From Nonomuraea aridisoli (GTDB lineage Bacteria; Actinomycetota; Actinomycetes; Streptosporangiales; Streptosporangiaceae): DNA of 64,000 nt. The DNA lies in contig NZ_POUD01000001.1 of the NCBI RefSeq assembly GCF_003236395.1, positions 62,001 through 126,000 of the forward strand, given 5' to 3'. The notes under the pieces are model-generated. The model worked only from the letters and a program-made list of their open reading frames with translations. It was not told the DNA's origin and did not search any database. Shown piece after piece: positions 1-9,241 of the stretch (positions are counted from its first letter, which is position 1; every line of letters starts with the position of its first letter). A program made the position numbers and the translations under genes.

Positions 1-421
1 ACAGAGCGGTCGCCAGGGAGTTGGCGGCGAGCACGTCGAAGTAGCGGCCCTCGACGTACGCGGGCAGCGGGAGCGTGGCGACGAGCTTGGCGACACCCGG
101 AGGGACGGTCTCCCTCACCGGCCGGCGCGGCCGACGCCGGGGTTTGCCGGCGCCGAGGCGCAGCAGGTACGCCGTCGCGTCGTCGTCGAGCCGCAGCACG
201 CGGGCGAGCGACTCGAGGACCTGCGCGGAGGGATTGCGGTCGCGGCCCTGTTCCAGGCGCAGGTAGTAGTCGGCGCTGATGCCGGCGAGCATCGCGACCT
301 CCTCCCGGCGCAGGCCCGGCACGCGCCGTACCCCCGTGACGGGGATGCCGACCTGTTCAGGAGTGACGAGCTCACGGCGGGCGCGTACGTAATCGCCCAA
401 AAGGTTTGATTCGTCCCTCAT
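1..421 (-). CDS. MmyB-type helix-turn-helix regulator, C-terminus cut by the window edge
   Basis: The reverse strand reads from an ATG at 421 without a stop to base 1, giving 140 visible codons. The N-terminal third is an XRE-type helix-turn-helix with the signature GLRREEVAMLAGIS followed by YYLRLEQGRDRNPS. This is the hallmark of actinomycete regulators with an MmyB-like C-terminal ligand-binding domain. The start of that domain is visible as VEGRYFDVLAANSLA. Such proteins usually repress a neighbouring oxidoreductase or hydrolase gene. The divergent alpha/beta hydrolase at 569 is therefore a plausible target, which is inference. A full-length relative of the same family lies at 59961-60893. 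The missing part is only a matter of the window boundary. Confidence 0.85.
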   Translation of the reverse strand, partial: MRDESNLLGDYVRARRELVTPEQVGIPVTGVRRVPGLRREEVAMLAGISADYYLRLEQGRDRNPSAQVLESLARVLRLDDDATAYLLRLGAGKPRRRPRRPVRETVPPGVAKLVATLPLPAYVEGRYFDVLAANSLATAL

Positions 422-568
422 CGCTCCAGCGTAATTCCGTGCTCGGGGGCGTGCCTGGTCCTGTCACCCCCAGGATCGGCGGGATTCTGGTTGCGTCGGC
501 GCCTGGGCCGCACCGTGGTCAGTGGCCTTTCCACAGCGCAACCTTCCACGGGGCAGCAAGGAGCGAAC

Positions 569-1291
569 ATGTCCACATATTTGCTGGTACACGGTGCTTG
601 GCACAGCGGTCAGTGCTGGGAGCGGGTGGTCCCGCTGCTGGCGGCGGCCGGTCACCGGGTGCTCGCACCGTCGTTGACCGGGTACGGCGACACGGCGCAT
701 CTGCTCAGCCCCGACGTGGGGCTCGACACCCACGTCGACGACATCGTCCGGCTGATCAACGAGGAGGACCTCGGCGAGGTGATCCTCGTGGGGCACAGCT
801 ACGCCGGGCTGGTCATCTCGTCCGCGGCCAACCAGGTGCCGGAGCGGATCCGGCATCTGGTCTACCTCGACGCGATGGTCCCGGAGGACGGCGAGCGCGG
901 CGTCGACGTCCAGCCCGTGACCAAGGCCCTGATCGACCGCGTCGTGGAGTCCGGCGGCTGGCGGATCCCGCCGCTGCCCGAGCTGCCGCCGCCCGCGGGC
1001 CTGTTCGGGGTCACCGACCCGGCGGACGTCGCCTGGCTGCGCTCGATGTTGTCGGACCAGCCGGTGGACTGCCTGCGGCAACCGGTCCGGCTGGACAACC
1101 CGGCCGTCGCCACGATCCCGCGGACGCACATCCACTGCACCGTCGGCGTGCCGGAAGGCATCACCCGCCGGCCCGTCCCCCCGACACAGCCGAACGGCTC
1201 CCCCGCACAGGTCTGGGAGCTGCCGACCGGCCACGACTGCATGATCACCATGCCGGCCGAACTCGCCGGACTGCTGCTCAAGCTCGGCTGA
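569..1291 (+). CDS. alpha/beta hydrolase (esterase-like)
   Basis: This is a 240-residue alpha/beta-hydrolase-fold protein. The oxyanion region is LVHGAWHSG (residues 6-14), the nucleophile elbow is GHSYAG with Ser77, and a C-terminal TGHDCM supplies the likely catalytic His. The ATG at 569 was chosen because AAGGAG lies 5 nt upstream and because the protein then begins directly with the first beta strand. An in-frame ATG further upstream would only add a low-complexity leader. The fold family includes plant-type esterases and methylesterases, so the substrate cannot be named. It shares its N-terminal pattern with the hydrolase at 51554, which sits in the aromatic cluster. The regulator at 1-421 is divergently transcribed and may control it. 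Confidence 0.85.
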   Translation: MSTYLLVHGAWHSGQCWERVVPLLAAAGHRVLAPSLTGYGDTAHLLSPDVGLDTHVDDIVRLINEEDLGEVILVGHSYAGLVISSAANQVPERIRHLVYLDAMVPEDGERGVDVQPVTKALIDRVVESGGWRIPPLPELPPPAGLFGVTDPADVAWLRSMLSDQPVDCLRQPVRLDNPAVATIPRTHIHCTVGVPEGITRRPVPPTQPNGSPAQVWELPTGHDCMITMPAELAGLLLKLG

Positions 1292-1334
1292 CCGCTCGGC
1301 TCCGGCGCAGCCGGGCGTGAAGCGGGGCGGTCAG
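1288..1334. terminator. bidirectional hairpin between convergent genes
   Basis: CTGACCGC (1288-1295) pairs perfectly with GCGGTCAG (1327-1334), and an inner CGGCT/AGCCG stem lies between them. The outer arms contain the stop codons of both convergent genes, so the hairpin can end transcription from either side. No U-tract is present, as is common in high-GC actinomycetes. Confidence 0.5.
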
Positions 1335-1969
1335 AGGGCGGCGAGCAGTTGCTGCATGCGGGCGATCTCGATGCGCTGGTCGGAGTCGACGTGGGTGGCG
1401 AACTGGTCGATCTCCGGCTCCATGCCGCCCCGCTCGGCGTAGAGGCGCTCCACCATCCGCAGGGCGCCGGTGTGGTGCTGGATCATGTACTGGTAGAAGA
1501 GCCGGTCGAACTGCTCGCCCTTCGCCGCCCGCAGCTCGGCGAGCTGGGCGTCGGTGAGCATGCCGGGCATCAGCTCGCCGCCGTGGCCGTGCCCGTGAGC
1601 GGAGTCGACGCTCGGCACCTGTTCCATGCGGTCGCGCAGCCAGCGCACCATCAGGTCGATCTCGTCCTGCTGGGAGATCTCGATGCGCTTGGCGAGCCGG
1701 GGCAGTCCCTCGCTCTCGGTACGCCCGGCGACCAGGTCCGTCATCTGCAGCGCCTGGGCGTGGTGGCGGATCATCCCCTGCATGAACCGCACGTCCGCGT
1801 CGGTGTAGCCGGTCTCGGGCTCCTCGACCTGGTCCAGCGGCACCACCTTGCCGGTCTCCCCCGGCCGTCCGGGCTGGACGACGGTCGCGGAGGACCCGTC
1901 GGCCGTGCAGCCGGTGAGCGCGGCCGCCGCGATCAGCAGCGACGGGACGAAAAGGCGTAACGAGATCAT
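1331..1969 (-). CDS. DUF305 family lipoprotein
   Basis: This 212-residue protein starts with a lipoprotein signal ending in the lipobox LTGC (around residues 16-19). It is therefore probably anchored outside the cytoplasmic membrane. The mature part holds two ferritin-like DUF305 repeats, each with a histidine-rich helix: FMQGMIRHHAQAL and later YMIQHHTGALRM. Such helices occur in proteins often found beside copper-handling genes, but no metal has been proven for most members. The ATG at 1969 was chosen because it places the signal peptide at the N-terminus. An upstream in-frame ATG would bury the signal. It is convergent with the hydrolase and stands alone. Function beyond a possible metal-related extracytoplasmic role is unknown. 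Confidence 0.85.
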   Translation of the reverse strand: MISLRLFVPSLLIAAAALTGCTADGSSATVVQPGRPGETGKVVPLDQVEEPETGYTDADVRFMQGMIRHHAQALQMTDLVAGRTESEGLPRLAKRIEISQQDEIDLMVRWLRDRMEQVPSVDSAHGHGHGGELMPGMLTDAQLAELRAAKGEQFDRLFYQYMIQHHTGALRMVERLYAERGGMEPEIDQFATHVDSDQRIEIARMQQLLAAL

Positions 1970-2164
1970 GAGGGGTGCTCGCTTCCACCGTGTCTGCACA
2001 AAATCGGGCGTATCCGGAATGGGACAGGATATAGCACAACTCACCACATTCTCGTTAGTGTCCGCATAACCGTTGCGCCGATCACCGGCTGGACATTCGG
2101 GCGGTCCCCGGCTCGGCGCGGCGCGTCGGGTCTCGCCAGAACCAGAAAAGGAGGGGTGCGGCCC

Positions 2165-3970
2165 ATGCAGGAGAGCAGAAGGGCACGACGTCGTGCCGGG
2201 TTACGCGGCTTCGCGGTGATCGCGGCGGGGGTGATCTTAGCCGGATTGCTGCCCACCGCCACGGCGGCCGCCGAGCCGGCTCCGACGCAGGCCGACCCGC
2301 GGGTCGGCCTGGGCGCCGGATGGCACGACGCCCAGCAGGCGGCCAGCGGGCTCAAGCTCGTCGGTCACCAGGACAGGCCGGAAGGCTTCTACCAGCCTGA
2401 CAATCCAGGCAACCTTGCATTCGCCAATTCCGACCTCGCGTTCAGCGGAAACTACGCCTTCGTCGGAAATTTCCACGGTTTCAACATCTACGACGTCTCC
2501 ACCCCGTCCCAGCCCGTCCTGAAAACGTCCGTGGTCTGCCCGGGCGGCCAGGGCGACATGTCGGTGTACGGGAACCTGCTGTTCATGTCGGTCGAGGAGA
2601 CCCGGGGCCGGCTCGACTGCGGCACCCAGGGCGCTCCCGGCACCGTGAACCCCGAGCGCTTCCGCGGCGTCCGGATCTTCGACGTGAGCGACATCGCGCA
2701 GCCGGTCCAGGTGGCCGCGGTGCAGACCTGCCGCGGCTCCCACACCCACAGCGTGGTGACCAGCAAGAACGACACCGAGAACGTCTACGTCTACGTCTCC
2801 GGCACCGCCGGCGTCCGCAACGGCCAGGAACTGGCCGGCTGCGTGAACGCGCCGGCGACCGACCCGAACACCGCCCTGTGGCGGATCGAGGTCATCAAGG
2901 TCCCGCTGGCCGCCCCGCGGAACGCGGCGATCGTCAGCCAGCCCCGGGTGTTCACCGACCCGGAGACCGGCGCGATCAACGGCCTGCAGAACACCCGGCC
3001 CGCGCCGACGCACCCGTCCGGCGGCAACTGGTCGCCGCAACCGGTCACCAGCGCCTGCCACGACCTCACCGCGTTCCCGGCGCTCGACCTGGTGGCCGGC
3101 GCCTGCGCCGGCAACGGCATCCTGCTCGACACCTCCGACCCCGCCAGCCCGGTCCGGCTGGACGAGGTCAGCGACCCGAACTTCGCGTACTGGCACTCGG
3201 CGACGCTGAGCAACGACGGGAAGAAGGTCGTCTTCACCGACGAGTGGGGCGGCGGCACCGGCGCCCGCTGCCGGGACACCGACGAGCCGTCGTGGGGCGC
3301 GAACGCCATCTTCGACATCGTCGACGGCAAGATGGAGTTCCGCAGCTACTACAAGATGCCCGCCGTGCAGACCACCACCGAGAACTGCGTCGCGCACAAC
3401 GGGTCGCTGGTCCCGGTGCCCGGGCGGGACATCATGGTCCAGGGCTGGTACCAGGGCGGCGTGTCGGCGTTCGACTTCACCGACTCGGCCAACCCGAAGG
3501 AGATCGCCTTCTTCGACCGCGGCCCGATCAGCGCCACCCAGCTGTTCACCGGCGGCATCTGGTCCGCGTACTACTACAACGGCCACGTGTACGGCTCTGA
3601 GATCGCCCGCGGTCTGGACGTCTTCGAGCTGACCCCGACCAAGGACCTCGCCAAGGCGGAGATCGCCGCCGCGGCCACGGTCACGTACGAGCAGTTCAAC
3701 GCCCAGCACCAGCCGCAGGTGACCCACGCGCCCAGCTTCGAGGTCGTCCGGGCGTACCAGGCCCAGGCGGAGCGGGCTCGCACGATGAAGAAGGGCATCG
3801 CCGTCGCGGTGGACAAGCTCATCGACTCGGCCGAACGCATGGCCGACCGGCGGCTCAACAAGGTCGCCGCGATCGAGCTGCGCACCGCCGCCAAGCTGCT
3901 CAGGACCTCTGACCCGGCCCAGGCCGCCTTCGCCAAGGCGCTCAACGACCTGGCCAGAGAACTGAACTGA
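2165..3970 (+). CDS. secreted LVIVD-repeat protein
   Basis: This is a 601-residue protein with an N-terminal signal sequence (a basic stretch, a hydrophobic helix, then TATAAAEPA). LVIVD-type beta repeats follow, in which a strand ending in IYDVSTPSQP or IFDVSDIAQP is typical; these repeats form propeller-like domains in secreted proteins. The last 80 residues are predicted helical and highly charged, with AERARTMKK and RRLNKVAAIELRTAAKLL. The ATG at 2165 has AGGAGGGG about 10 nt upstream. A GTG nine bases earlier lies too close to that site. No catalytic motif is visible and the physiological role is unknown. It is monocistronic and ends at a strong hairpin. Confidence 0.8.
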   Translation: MQESRRARRRAGLRGFAVIAAGVILAGLLPTATAAAEPAPTQADPRVGLGAGWHDAQQAASGLKLVGHQDRPEGFYQPDNPGNLAFANSDLAFSGNYAFVGNFHGFNIYDVSTPSQPVLKTSVVCPGGQGDMSVYGNLLFMSVEETRGRLDCGTQGAPGTVNPERFRGVRIFDVSDIAQPVQVAAVQTCRGSHTHSVVTSKNDTENVYVYVSGTAGVRNGQELAGCVNAPATDPNTALWRIEVIKVPLAAPRNAAIVSQPRVFTDPETGAINGLQNTRPAPTHPSGGNWSPQPVTSACHDLTAFPALDLVAGACAGNGILLDTSDPASPVRLDEVSDPNFAYWHSATLSNDGKKVVFTDEWGGGTGARCRDTDEPSWGANAIFDIVDGKMEFRSYYKMPAVQTTTENCVAHNGSLVPVPGRDIMVQGWYQGGVSAFDFTDSANPKEIAFFDRGPISATQLFTGGIWSAYYYNGHVYGSEIARGLDVFELTPTKDLAKAEIAAAATVTYEQFNAQHQPQVTHAPSFEVVRAYQAQAERARTMKKGIAVAVDKLIDSAERMADRRLNKVAAIELRTAAKLLRTSDPAQAAFAKALNDLARELN

Positions 3971-3983
3971 CGGCACCGCCGTC

Positions 3984-4013
3984 GAGGGGACGCTCCGCGA
4001 GGGGCGTCCCCTC
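3984..4013. terminator. hairpin terminator after the LVIVD gene
   Basis: GAGGGGACGC (3984-3993) and GCGTCCCCTC (4004-4013) form a perfect 10-bp stem with a 10-nt loop, 14 bases after the stop codon. Confidence 0.75.
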
Positions 4014-4104
4014 ATCACGTCTCCGAGGTGTCGTATCGGTGTGCCCGCCGATCGTCTTGTCGGTGAGGGGCCGCCGTGCCCGTACGACCACGCAGGGAGA
4101 ACTC

Positions 4105-4503
4105 ATGCGACCGGCACTGAACACCGTCGACATCATCGTCTCCGACCTGGAGGCGTCCATCGCGTTCTACGCCCGGCTCGGGCTGGACTTCACGATCGAC
4201 CCGCACTCGCCCGAGCACGCCGGCTGCGACCTGCCGAACGGCCTGCACGTCATGCTGGACACCGAGGGCTTCCGCACCCCGTTCCTGCCCGGCTGGACCC
4301 CGCCGGACGGCGGACCGCGGACGCTGCTCTGCTTCGCGTTCGACACCCCGGCCGAGGTGGACGCCAAGTACGCCGAGCTGGTCACGGCGGGTCACCGCGG
4401 CATCGCGGAGCCGTTCGACGCGTTCTGGGGAATGAGGTACGCCACGGTGGCCGACCCGGACGGCGGCGGCGTCGACCTGTACGCCACGCTCCCGGCAAGC
4501 TGA
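4105..4503 (+). CDS. VOC (glyoxalase/bleomycin-resistance) fold protein
   Basis: This 132-residue protein has the two beta-alpha-beta-beta-beta modules of the vicinal oxygen chelate superfamily. It opens with LNTVDIIVSDLEASIAFYARLG and closes with MRYATVADPDGGGVDLYA. Members include glyoxalases, extradiol dioxygenases and antibiotic-binding proteins, and the sequence alone does not say which this is. The ATG at 4105 follows an AGGGAGA ribosome site. It is the first gene of a compact run with the YCII protein (18 nt downstream) and the ECF42 sigma factor. VOC proteins are frequent partners of that sigma-factor family, so a shared stress or metabolite response is likely. Confidence 0.8.
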   Translation: MRPALNTVDIIVSDLEASIAFYARLGLDFTIDPHSPEHAGCDLPNGLHVMLDTEGFRTPFLPGWTPPDGGPRTLLCFAFDTPAEVDAKYAELVTAGHRGIAEPFDAFWGMRYATVADPDGGGVDLYATLPAS

Positions 4504-4521
4504 GAACGGAAGGGACACACC

Positions 4522-4860
4522 GTGAAGTACGTGCTGATGTTCGTCGAGACCGAAGAGTTCGCCAGGCAGCTGGAGGAGATGGGCGAGCTGGAGCAGCAGG
4601 CCGCCTACGCGGCGGTGGGCCGGTGGTTCGCCGAGCACGCCGACAAGATCACCCACCACACGCACCTCGCGCCGGTGCACACCGCGACCACGGTACGGCT
4701 GGACGGCGCCGAGCCGTTGATCACCGACGGGCCGTTCGTGGAGGGCAAGGAGGTGGTGAGCGGGTTCGCCGAGGTCGAGGTGGCCGACCTGGACGAGGCG
4801 CTGCGCCTCGCCCGCTCCTGGCCGGCCTGCCCGATCGTGGAGATCCGCCCGGCGTCATGA
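4522..4860 (+). CDS. YCII-related DGPF-motif protein
   Basis: This 112-residue dimeric-barrel protein is of the YCII family. The name-giving DGPF motif is visible in LITDGPFVEGKEVVSGF, followed by DLDEALRLARSWP. YCII/DGPF proteins of this kind are encoded next to ECF42 sigma factors across actinobacteria and are part of their regulons. Their biochemical role is not settled. The stop codon overlaps the start of the sigma factor by 4 nt (ATGA), which implies translational coupling. A GAACGGAAGGGA site lies upstream of the ATG. Confidence 0.9.
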   Translation: MKYVLMFVETEEFARQLEEMGELEQQAAYAAVGRWFAEHADKITHHTHLAPVHTATTVRLDGAEPLITDGPFVEGKEVVSGFAEVEVADLDEALRLARSWPACPIVEIRPAS

Positions 4861-6047
4861 GCGAGGACGCCCTGGCCCGCGTGGTACGCGAGCACGCGGG
4901 CCGGCTGACCGCGTCCCTGGTGTCGCTGCTGGGCGATTTCGCCGCCGCCGAGGACCTGGTGCAGGACGCGATCGAGACGGCGTTGCGGCGGTGGCCCGCC
5001 GAGGGCGTGCCGGAGCGGCCGGACGCGTGGCTGCTCACCGTGGCCCGCAGGCGCGGCCTGGACGTGCTGCGCCGGGAGTCGAACTACCGGGCCAAACTGG
5101 CCCGGCTCACCCGGCCGGAGCCCGCCGCCGCCGACGACCGGCTGCGGTTGATCTTCACGTGCTGCCATCCGGCGCTGTCGCGGGCGGCGCAGATCGCGCT
5201 GACGCTGCGTGTCGTGTGCGGGCTGTCCACGGCCCAGATCGCCGCGGCCTTCCTGGTGCCCGAGTCCACGGTCGCGCAGCGCATCACCCGTGCCAAACGG
5301 AAGATCGGCGAGGCCGGGATCCCGTACCGCGTCCCGTCGCAGGAGGAGCTCCCGGGTCGGCTGGGCGAGGTGCTGGCGGTCATCTACCTGCTGTTCAACG
5401 AGGGCTACCTGTCCAGCACGGCCGAGCGGTCCCAGGCGCGCGACCTCGTCGACGACGCCGAGTGGCTGGCCGCGCTGCTGGCGAACCTGATGCCGAAGGA
5501 GCCCGAGGCGGCCGGGCTGCTGGCGCTGATCCGGCTCCACCGGGCCCGTGGCGCGGCCCGCTTCGACGCCGAAGGCCGTCTGGTGCTGCTGGCCGACCAG
5601 GACCGGAGCCTGTGGGACCGGCAGGCGATCGAGGACGCGACCAGGCTGCTGACGCGTGCCGCCCGCGCCCATCGCCGGCCGGGGCCGTACCAGGTGCAGG
5701 CGGCGATCGTGGCCTGCCACGCCGAGGCCGCCGGCTTCGCCGACACCGACTGGGCGCAGATCCTCGTGCTGTACGACATGCTGCTGCACCTGGCGCCCTC
5801 CCCGGTCACCCGCCTGCACCGGGCGGTCGCCGTTCGTTACACCCGGGGCCCGCGGGCGGCGCTGGCCGAACTGGAGGGGCTCGGCCCGCCCCTGCAGCGC
5901 TACGCCCTCTACCACGCCACCCGCGCCGAGCTGCTGCGCGATCTGGGCCGGCGCGAGGAAGCCCGCCGCGCCGACGAACGTGCCCTGGACCTCACCGCCA
6001 ACCCGGCCCAGCAGGCGCTGCTGGAACGACGACTGCGCTGGGACTAG
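4857..6047 (+). CDS. ECF42-type RNA polymerase sigma factor with C-terminal extension
   Basis: This is a 396-residue sigma-70 family protein. Region 2 covers about residues 10-75 (FAAAEDLVQDAIETALRRWP, then RPDAWLLTVARRRGLD). Region 4 lies around 110-165, with the recognition helix in LSTAQIAAAFLVPESTVAQR. About 220 further residues form an alpha-helical, TPR-like domain with LLFNEGYLSS at its start. This extension and the adjacent DGPF gene identify the ECF42 group, in which the extension replaces a classical anti-sigma factor as the control element. The start overlaps the upstream stop by 4 nt. It probably directs transcription of its own operon and of other DGPF genes, but no promoter was identified. 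Confidence 0.88.
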   Translation: MSEDALARVVREHAGRLTASLVSLLGDFAAAEDLVQDAIETALRRWPAEGVPERPDAWLLTVARRRGLDVLRRESNYRAKLARLTRPEPAAADDRLRLIFTCCHPALSRAAQIALTLRVVCGLSTAQIAAAFLVPESTVAQRITRAKRKIGEAGIPYRVPSQEELPGRLGEVLAVIYLLFNEGYLSSTAERSQARDLVDDAEWLAALLANLMPKEPEAAGLLALIRLHRARGAARFDAEGRLVLLADQDRSLWDRQAIEDATRLLTRAARAHRRPGPYQVQAAIVACHAEAAGFADTDWAQILVLYDMLLHLAPSPVTRLHRAVAVRYTRGPRAALAELEGLGPPLQRYALYHATRAELLRDLGRREEARRADERALDLTANPAQQALLERRLRWD

Positions 6048-6060
6048 AGCCTCACGGCCG

Positions 6061-6177
6061 TCACCAGGTGACCGGCAGCGCGGTCAGCCCGCCGGTCAGC
6101 ACGTCGCGGTCGAAGGTCAGCTCCTCCACCGCGCACGCCAGTTCCAGCCTGGGGCCGCCGCCCGGCCCTGACGTTCC
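6061..6177 (-). pseudogene. cytochrome P450 C-terminal remnant
   Basis: Read on the minus strand, about 38 codons between the stop of the MFS gene and a TGA encode RLELACAVEEL followed by GGLTALPVTW. This is the last helix and terminal strand typical of actinomycete cytochrome P450s. The heme-binding Cys region and everything upstream are absent. The fragment begins exactly where the MFS gene ends, so a deletion probably joined the two. It is too short to be functional. Confidence 0.6.
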
Positions 6178-7413
6178 TCATCCGCCGGTGACGGCGACCG
6201 CTCGTGGGGCGCGCCGGTCCAGCCGGCGCACGGCCGCCGCGGAGGCCAGCCCCGCGCCGGTCAGCAGCACCCACGGCAGCGCGGCCAGTCCCGAGGAGCA
6301 GGCCGCGTCGACCAGGCCGCCCGCCAGCAGGTTGCCGGCCAGGATGCCGAGGCCGGACAGCAGGTTGTACACCCCGTAATAGGTGCCGACCAGCCGATCT
6401 CCCGCCATGTCCGCGATGGCCGCCATCTCGAACGGGAAGGCGATCAGCGTCCCCATGGTGAGCAGTAGCGTGCACACCGCCAGCGGCACGAACGCCCAGA
6501 GCGCCGGCAGAGCCAGGTGCGCCATCGCGGCCTGGGGCACGAACGCGAGCCCCATGAGGGCCAGGCCGCGGCTGATCGCCTGCCCGCGGCTCCACCGGGC
6601 CGCGCACCAGGCGGTCAGCCGCACCTGCCCGGCGATGCCGAGCAGCGCCGACAGCGCGTACAACGCCATCACGCCCGCCTCGCCGCCGCCGAGCCGCTCC
6701 ACCTCCAGCGGCAGCGCCAGATACATCTGGTACGACAACGCGTACGAGGCGATCATGGCGACGGCGAACGACATGAAGGCGCGGTCGCCGAACGCCCGCC
6801 GCCAGTCGGTCAGCACCGGCGCACGTTCCCCCGCCGGGCCGCGCCGGGCGGGCAGGCACAACCCCTGCAGCACGGTCAGCACCGCGAAGATCGCCGCGGC
6901 GGCCAGGCACACGGTGGTGAACCCGGCGTTCAGCAGGACGATGCCGACCAGCGGGCCGAGCAGGATACCGCCCTGGTAGAAGACGTTGAACACGGCGAAC
7001 ACCGCCACCTTGCGCTCGCCGGCCTCGCACGCGAGACAGGCGCGGGCCGCCGGGTTGAACAGCGCCCCGGCCAGCCCCGTCACCACGGCGGCCACGATGA
7101 GCAGCGGCAGCGAGGTGGTCAGCCCGAACAGGGCGAACCCGACCGTGCGGAACGCGCACCCCAGCATGATCATCGGCTTGTACCCGAGGCGGTCCGCCAG
7201 GGTGCCGCCGATCAGGAACATGCCCTGCTGGCTCAGGTTGCGCAGGCCCAGGACGAGCCCGATGGTCCAGGCGGCCAGGCCCGCGCCGGTGGACAGGTGC
7301 TGGGCCAGGTACGGCATGAGCATGTAGAAGCCGAGGTTGATGCCGGCCTGGTTGATCTGCAGGAGCCGGATCGGCCGGTCGAACGAGCGGAACTGCCGCA
7401 GCGTGTCCCTCAT
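6178..7413 (-). CDS. MFS transporter
   Basis: This is a 411-residue integral membrane protein with about 12 hydrophobic helices. The major-facilitator loop-2/3 signature is visible as [14 protein letters not shown], and [10 protein letters not shown] follows in helix 4. The N-terminus resembles drug and metabolite exporters of the DHA1 type. It starts at an ATG whose first bases overlap the stop of the upstream PLP-enzyme gene, so the two are co-translated. The pairing suggests export of the amino-acid-like product of that enzyme, or of an antibiotic. Both are inferences without further pathway genes. Confidence 0.85.
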   Translation of the reverse strand: MRDTLRQFRSFDRPIRLLQINQAGINLGFYMLMPYLAQHLSTGAGLAAWTIGLVLGLRNLSQQGMFLIGGTLADRLGYKPMIMLGCAFRTVGFALFGLTTSLPLLIVAAVVTGLAGALFNPAARACLACEAGERKVAVFAVFNVFYQGGILLGPLVGIVLLNAGFTTVCLAAAAIFAVLTVLQGLCLPARRGPAGERAPVLTDWRRAFGDRAFMSFAVAMIASYALSYQMYLALPLEVERLGGGEAGVMALYALSALLGIAGQVRLTAWCAARWSRGQAISRGLALMGLAFVPQAAMAHLALPALWAFVPLAVCTLLLTMGTLIAFPFEMAAIADMAGDRLVGTYYGVYNLLSGLGILAGNLLAGGLVDAACSSGLAALPWVLLTGAGLASAAAVRRLDRRAPRAVAVTGG

Positions 7414-8489
7414 CGTGCGCCCGCCAGCGGGTCGATCACGTCGGTGCAGCGCGTCCAGCGGCGCACTTCGCGTTCCGCCGGCTTGTCGAGCAGGTCCGGC
7501 TCGTCGGCGGGAACCGTGCCGAGCAGGTCGTGCGCGCGGCAGTAGTCGTCGTCGAAGACGGTGTTCCAGTACCGCCACGGCCCGTCGGGGAAGATCGCGA
7601 CGATGGTCTGGCGGGGGTGGACGCGAGCCAGCCAGCGCGCCACCAGGGTCACCGCTCCGGTGCTCCACCCGCCCGAGACGTAGTGCCGGGCGGCCAGAGC
7701 GCGGCAGGCCCAGACCGCCTCGGCCGGGGCGACCCAGTGCACCTCGCTGAAGGCGTCGTAGGCGACGTTGCGCGGGTGGATGCTGGAGCCGAGCCCGCGC
7801 ATCAGCCGGGAACGGGCCGGCTGGCCGAAGATCGTCGAGCCAACCGTGTCGACGCCGACCAGGCGCAGGCCGGGGAAGTGGCCGCGCAGCACGGTGGAGA
7901 TGCCCGCGCTGTGGCCGCCGGTCCCGACCGAGCACACCAGCACGTCGATGTGGGACAGCCGGGCGAGCAGCTCGTGCGCGAGTCCCGCGTAGGCGTCCAC
8001 GTTGTCGGGGTTGTTGTACTGGTCGGGGCAGTAGGAGCCGGGGTTCGCGGCCAGCAGGCGCTCGACCCGCTCCCGGCGGGCCTGCTGCCAGCCGCCGGTC
8101 GGATGCGGCTCGGTGACGATCTCCAGGCGCGCGCCGTACGAGGCGAGCAGCCGGCACATGAGCGGCTCCATGCCGGGGTCGCCGACCAGCACGACGGGAT
8201 GGCCGAAGACGATGCCGGCCAGGGCGAGGCCGAGCCCCAGGGTGCCGCTGGTCGACTCGATGATCGTGGCGCCCGGCGCCAGGTCGCCCCGGGCGCGGGC
8301 CCGGCGCACCATGTGCAGCGCGGGCCGGTCCTTGATCCCGCCCGGATTGAAGCCCTCGAGTTTGGCCCAGAACCCTCCCCCGCCCGGGACGAACGGCTCG
8401 GAAATGAACGCCATCGGCGTGTTGCCGACGGTGAGAGAAAGCGCGGGATATCCCTCGTTCGGGCGCGCGAAAATCGCTGGTGACGACAT
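7410..8489 (-). CDS. PLP-dependent cysteine-synthase-family enzyme
   Basis: This 359-residue fold-type II PLP enzyme carries the Schiff-base lysine in [14 protein letters not shown] (about residue 50). The phosphate-binding loop is [11 protein letters not shown], and a second glycine loop reads [10 protein letters not shown]. Compared with CysK/CysM, whose lysine motif reads NPGGSVKDR, one residue is missing before the lysine, a pattern seen in uncharacterised actinomycete relatives. The ATG at 8489 was chosen because CCGGAG sits 8 nt upstream. An in-frame ATG seven codons earlier has no such site. It is translationally coupled to the MFS exporter. Likely roles are beta-replacement chemistry making cysteine or a diamino acid; the substrate is not known. 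Confidence 0.82.
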   Translation of the reverse strand: MSSPAIFARPNEGYPALSLTVGNTPMAFISEPFVPGGGGFWAKLEGFNPGGIKDRPALHMVRRARARGDLAPGATIIESTSGTLGLGLALAGIVFGHPVVLVGDPGMEPLMCRLLASYGARLEIVTEPHPTGGWQQARRERVERLLAANPGSYCPDQYNNPDNVDAYAGLAHELLARLSHIDVLVCSVGTGGHSAGISTVLRGHFPGLRLVGVDTVGSTIFGQPARSRLMRGLGSSIHPRNVAYDAFSEVHWVAPAEAVWACRALAARHYVSGGWSTGAVTLVARWLARVHPRQTIVAIFPDGPWRYWNTVFDDDYCRAHDLLGTVPADEPDLLDKPAEREVRRWTRCTDVIDPLAGAR

Positions 8490-8580
8490 TGATGATTCTC
8501 CGGAGAACAACGCGTTTCACGGCATGACGAAATGGACGCGAAACCGGGTGCGGACATGGGCGACTACTGCGGTCGCCGTC

Positions 8581-9003
8581 CTATATGCGCATCACGCAGA
8601 GATTCCTCAGGCACGCCGCGGCGCGGCGGACCGCCGCCGCCGGGCTCGGCGCGGCCTCGGCGCCGGCGTCGCCCATCGAGGCGGGCAGCTCCGCCGGCAC
8701 GGCCACGTAAGACGTCGGACCGGCGGGGCCGCTGGCCGAGCAGTCCTGCTCGGTGCCGTGCCGATGATGCTCGGGCAGGCTGCTGTGCATGCACTGCCCG
8801 TCGTGCTCGGCCGCTTCGAGATCAGACCCGTCCAGGTGGGCGCCGTGGCTCGCCGACTCGGCCAGCTCCACGGCCGCGCACGCGCCGCCGTGGGTGAAGA
8901 CCGCGCCGACGACCAGCGCGATCACGAGCAGCGCATGGGCCATCACCCGGCCGGCACAGGATGCCGCCGGTCGGCGAACGCGCGCTGCTCGTGTCATCGA
9001 CAT
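8581..9003 (-). CDS. small membrane-anchored His/Cys-rich protein (DUF6153-like)
   Basis: This 140-residue protein has one hydrophobic segment near the N-terminus (VMAHALLVIALVVGAVF). It is followed by an extracytoplasmic region rich in His, Asp and Cys: SHGAHLDGSDLEAAEHDGQC, then MHSSLPEHHRHG and DCSASGPAG. The layout matches small actinomycete proteins classed as DUF6153, which often lie near copper-related genes. Metal binding is suggested only by composition. Two ATGs (9003 and 8997) are equally possible and neither has a strong ribosome site. It is divergent from the aminotransferase at 9242. The function is unknown. Confidence 0.6.
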   Translation of the reverse strand: MSMTRAARVRRPAASCAGRVMAHALLVIALVVGAVFTHGGACAAVELAESASHGAHLDGSDLEAAEHDGQCMHSSLPEHHRHGTEQDCSASGPAGPTSYVAVPAELPASMGDAGAEAAPSPAAAVRRAAACLRNLCVMRI

Positions 9004-9241
9004 CACTGAGCGTAATGCCCACTGGACGGCCGGACGCGCCCGGCGGCGGCAAAGGTTCCGGTAAAGCGGGCGCATTCATTTCGTGCGCGGCAACGCGCGG
9101 ATCACGCGTGGAATACTTTCCGACCTGCGTATTTTCCGCTGCCCTGGCAAGGCGCGCCGACCGGCGAAAGGAACATGGCGCTCGACGAGATTCCACGACA
9201 ATGAGATCCGCGAATTCCCGTCGATATAGGTGGTGTTCTTC

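Noticed and set aside
2237-4018. 593-codon open frame on the minus strand opposite the LVIVD gene
   Set aside because: It is an antisense shadow typical of high-GC DNA. Its composition is dominated by Val, Gly, Arg and His, with no recognisable domain, while the plus-strand protein has a signal peptide and repeats.
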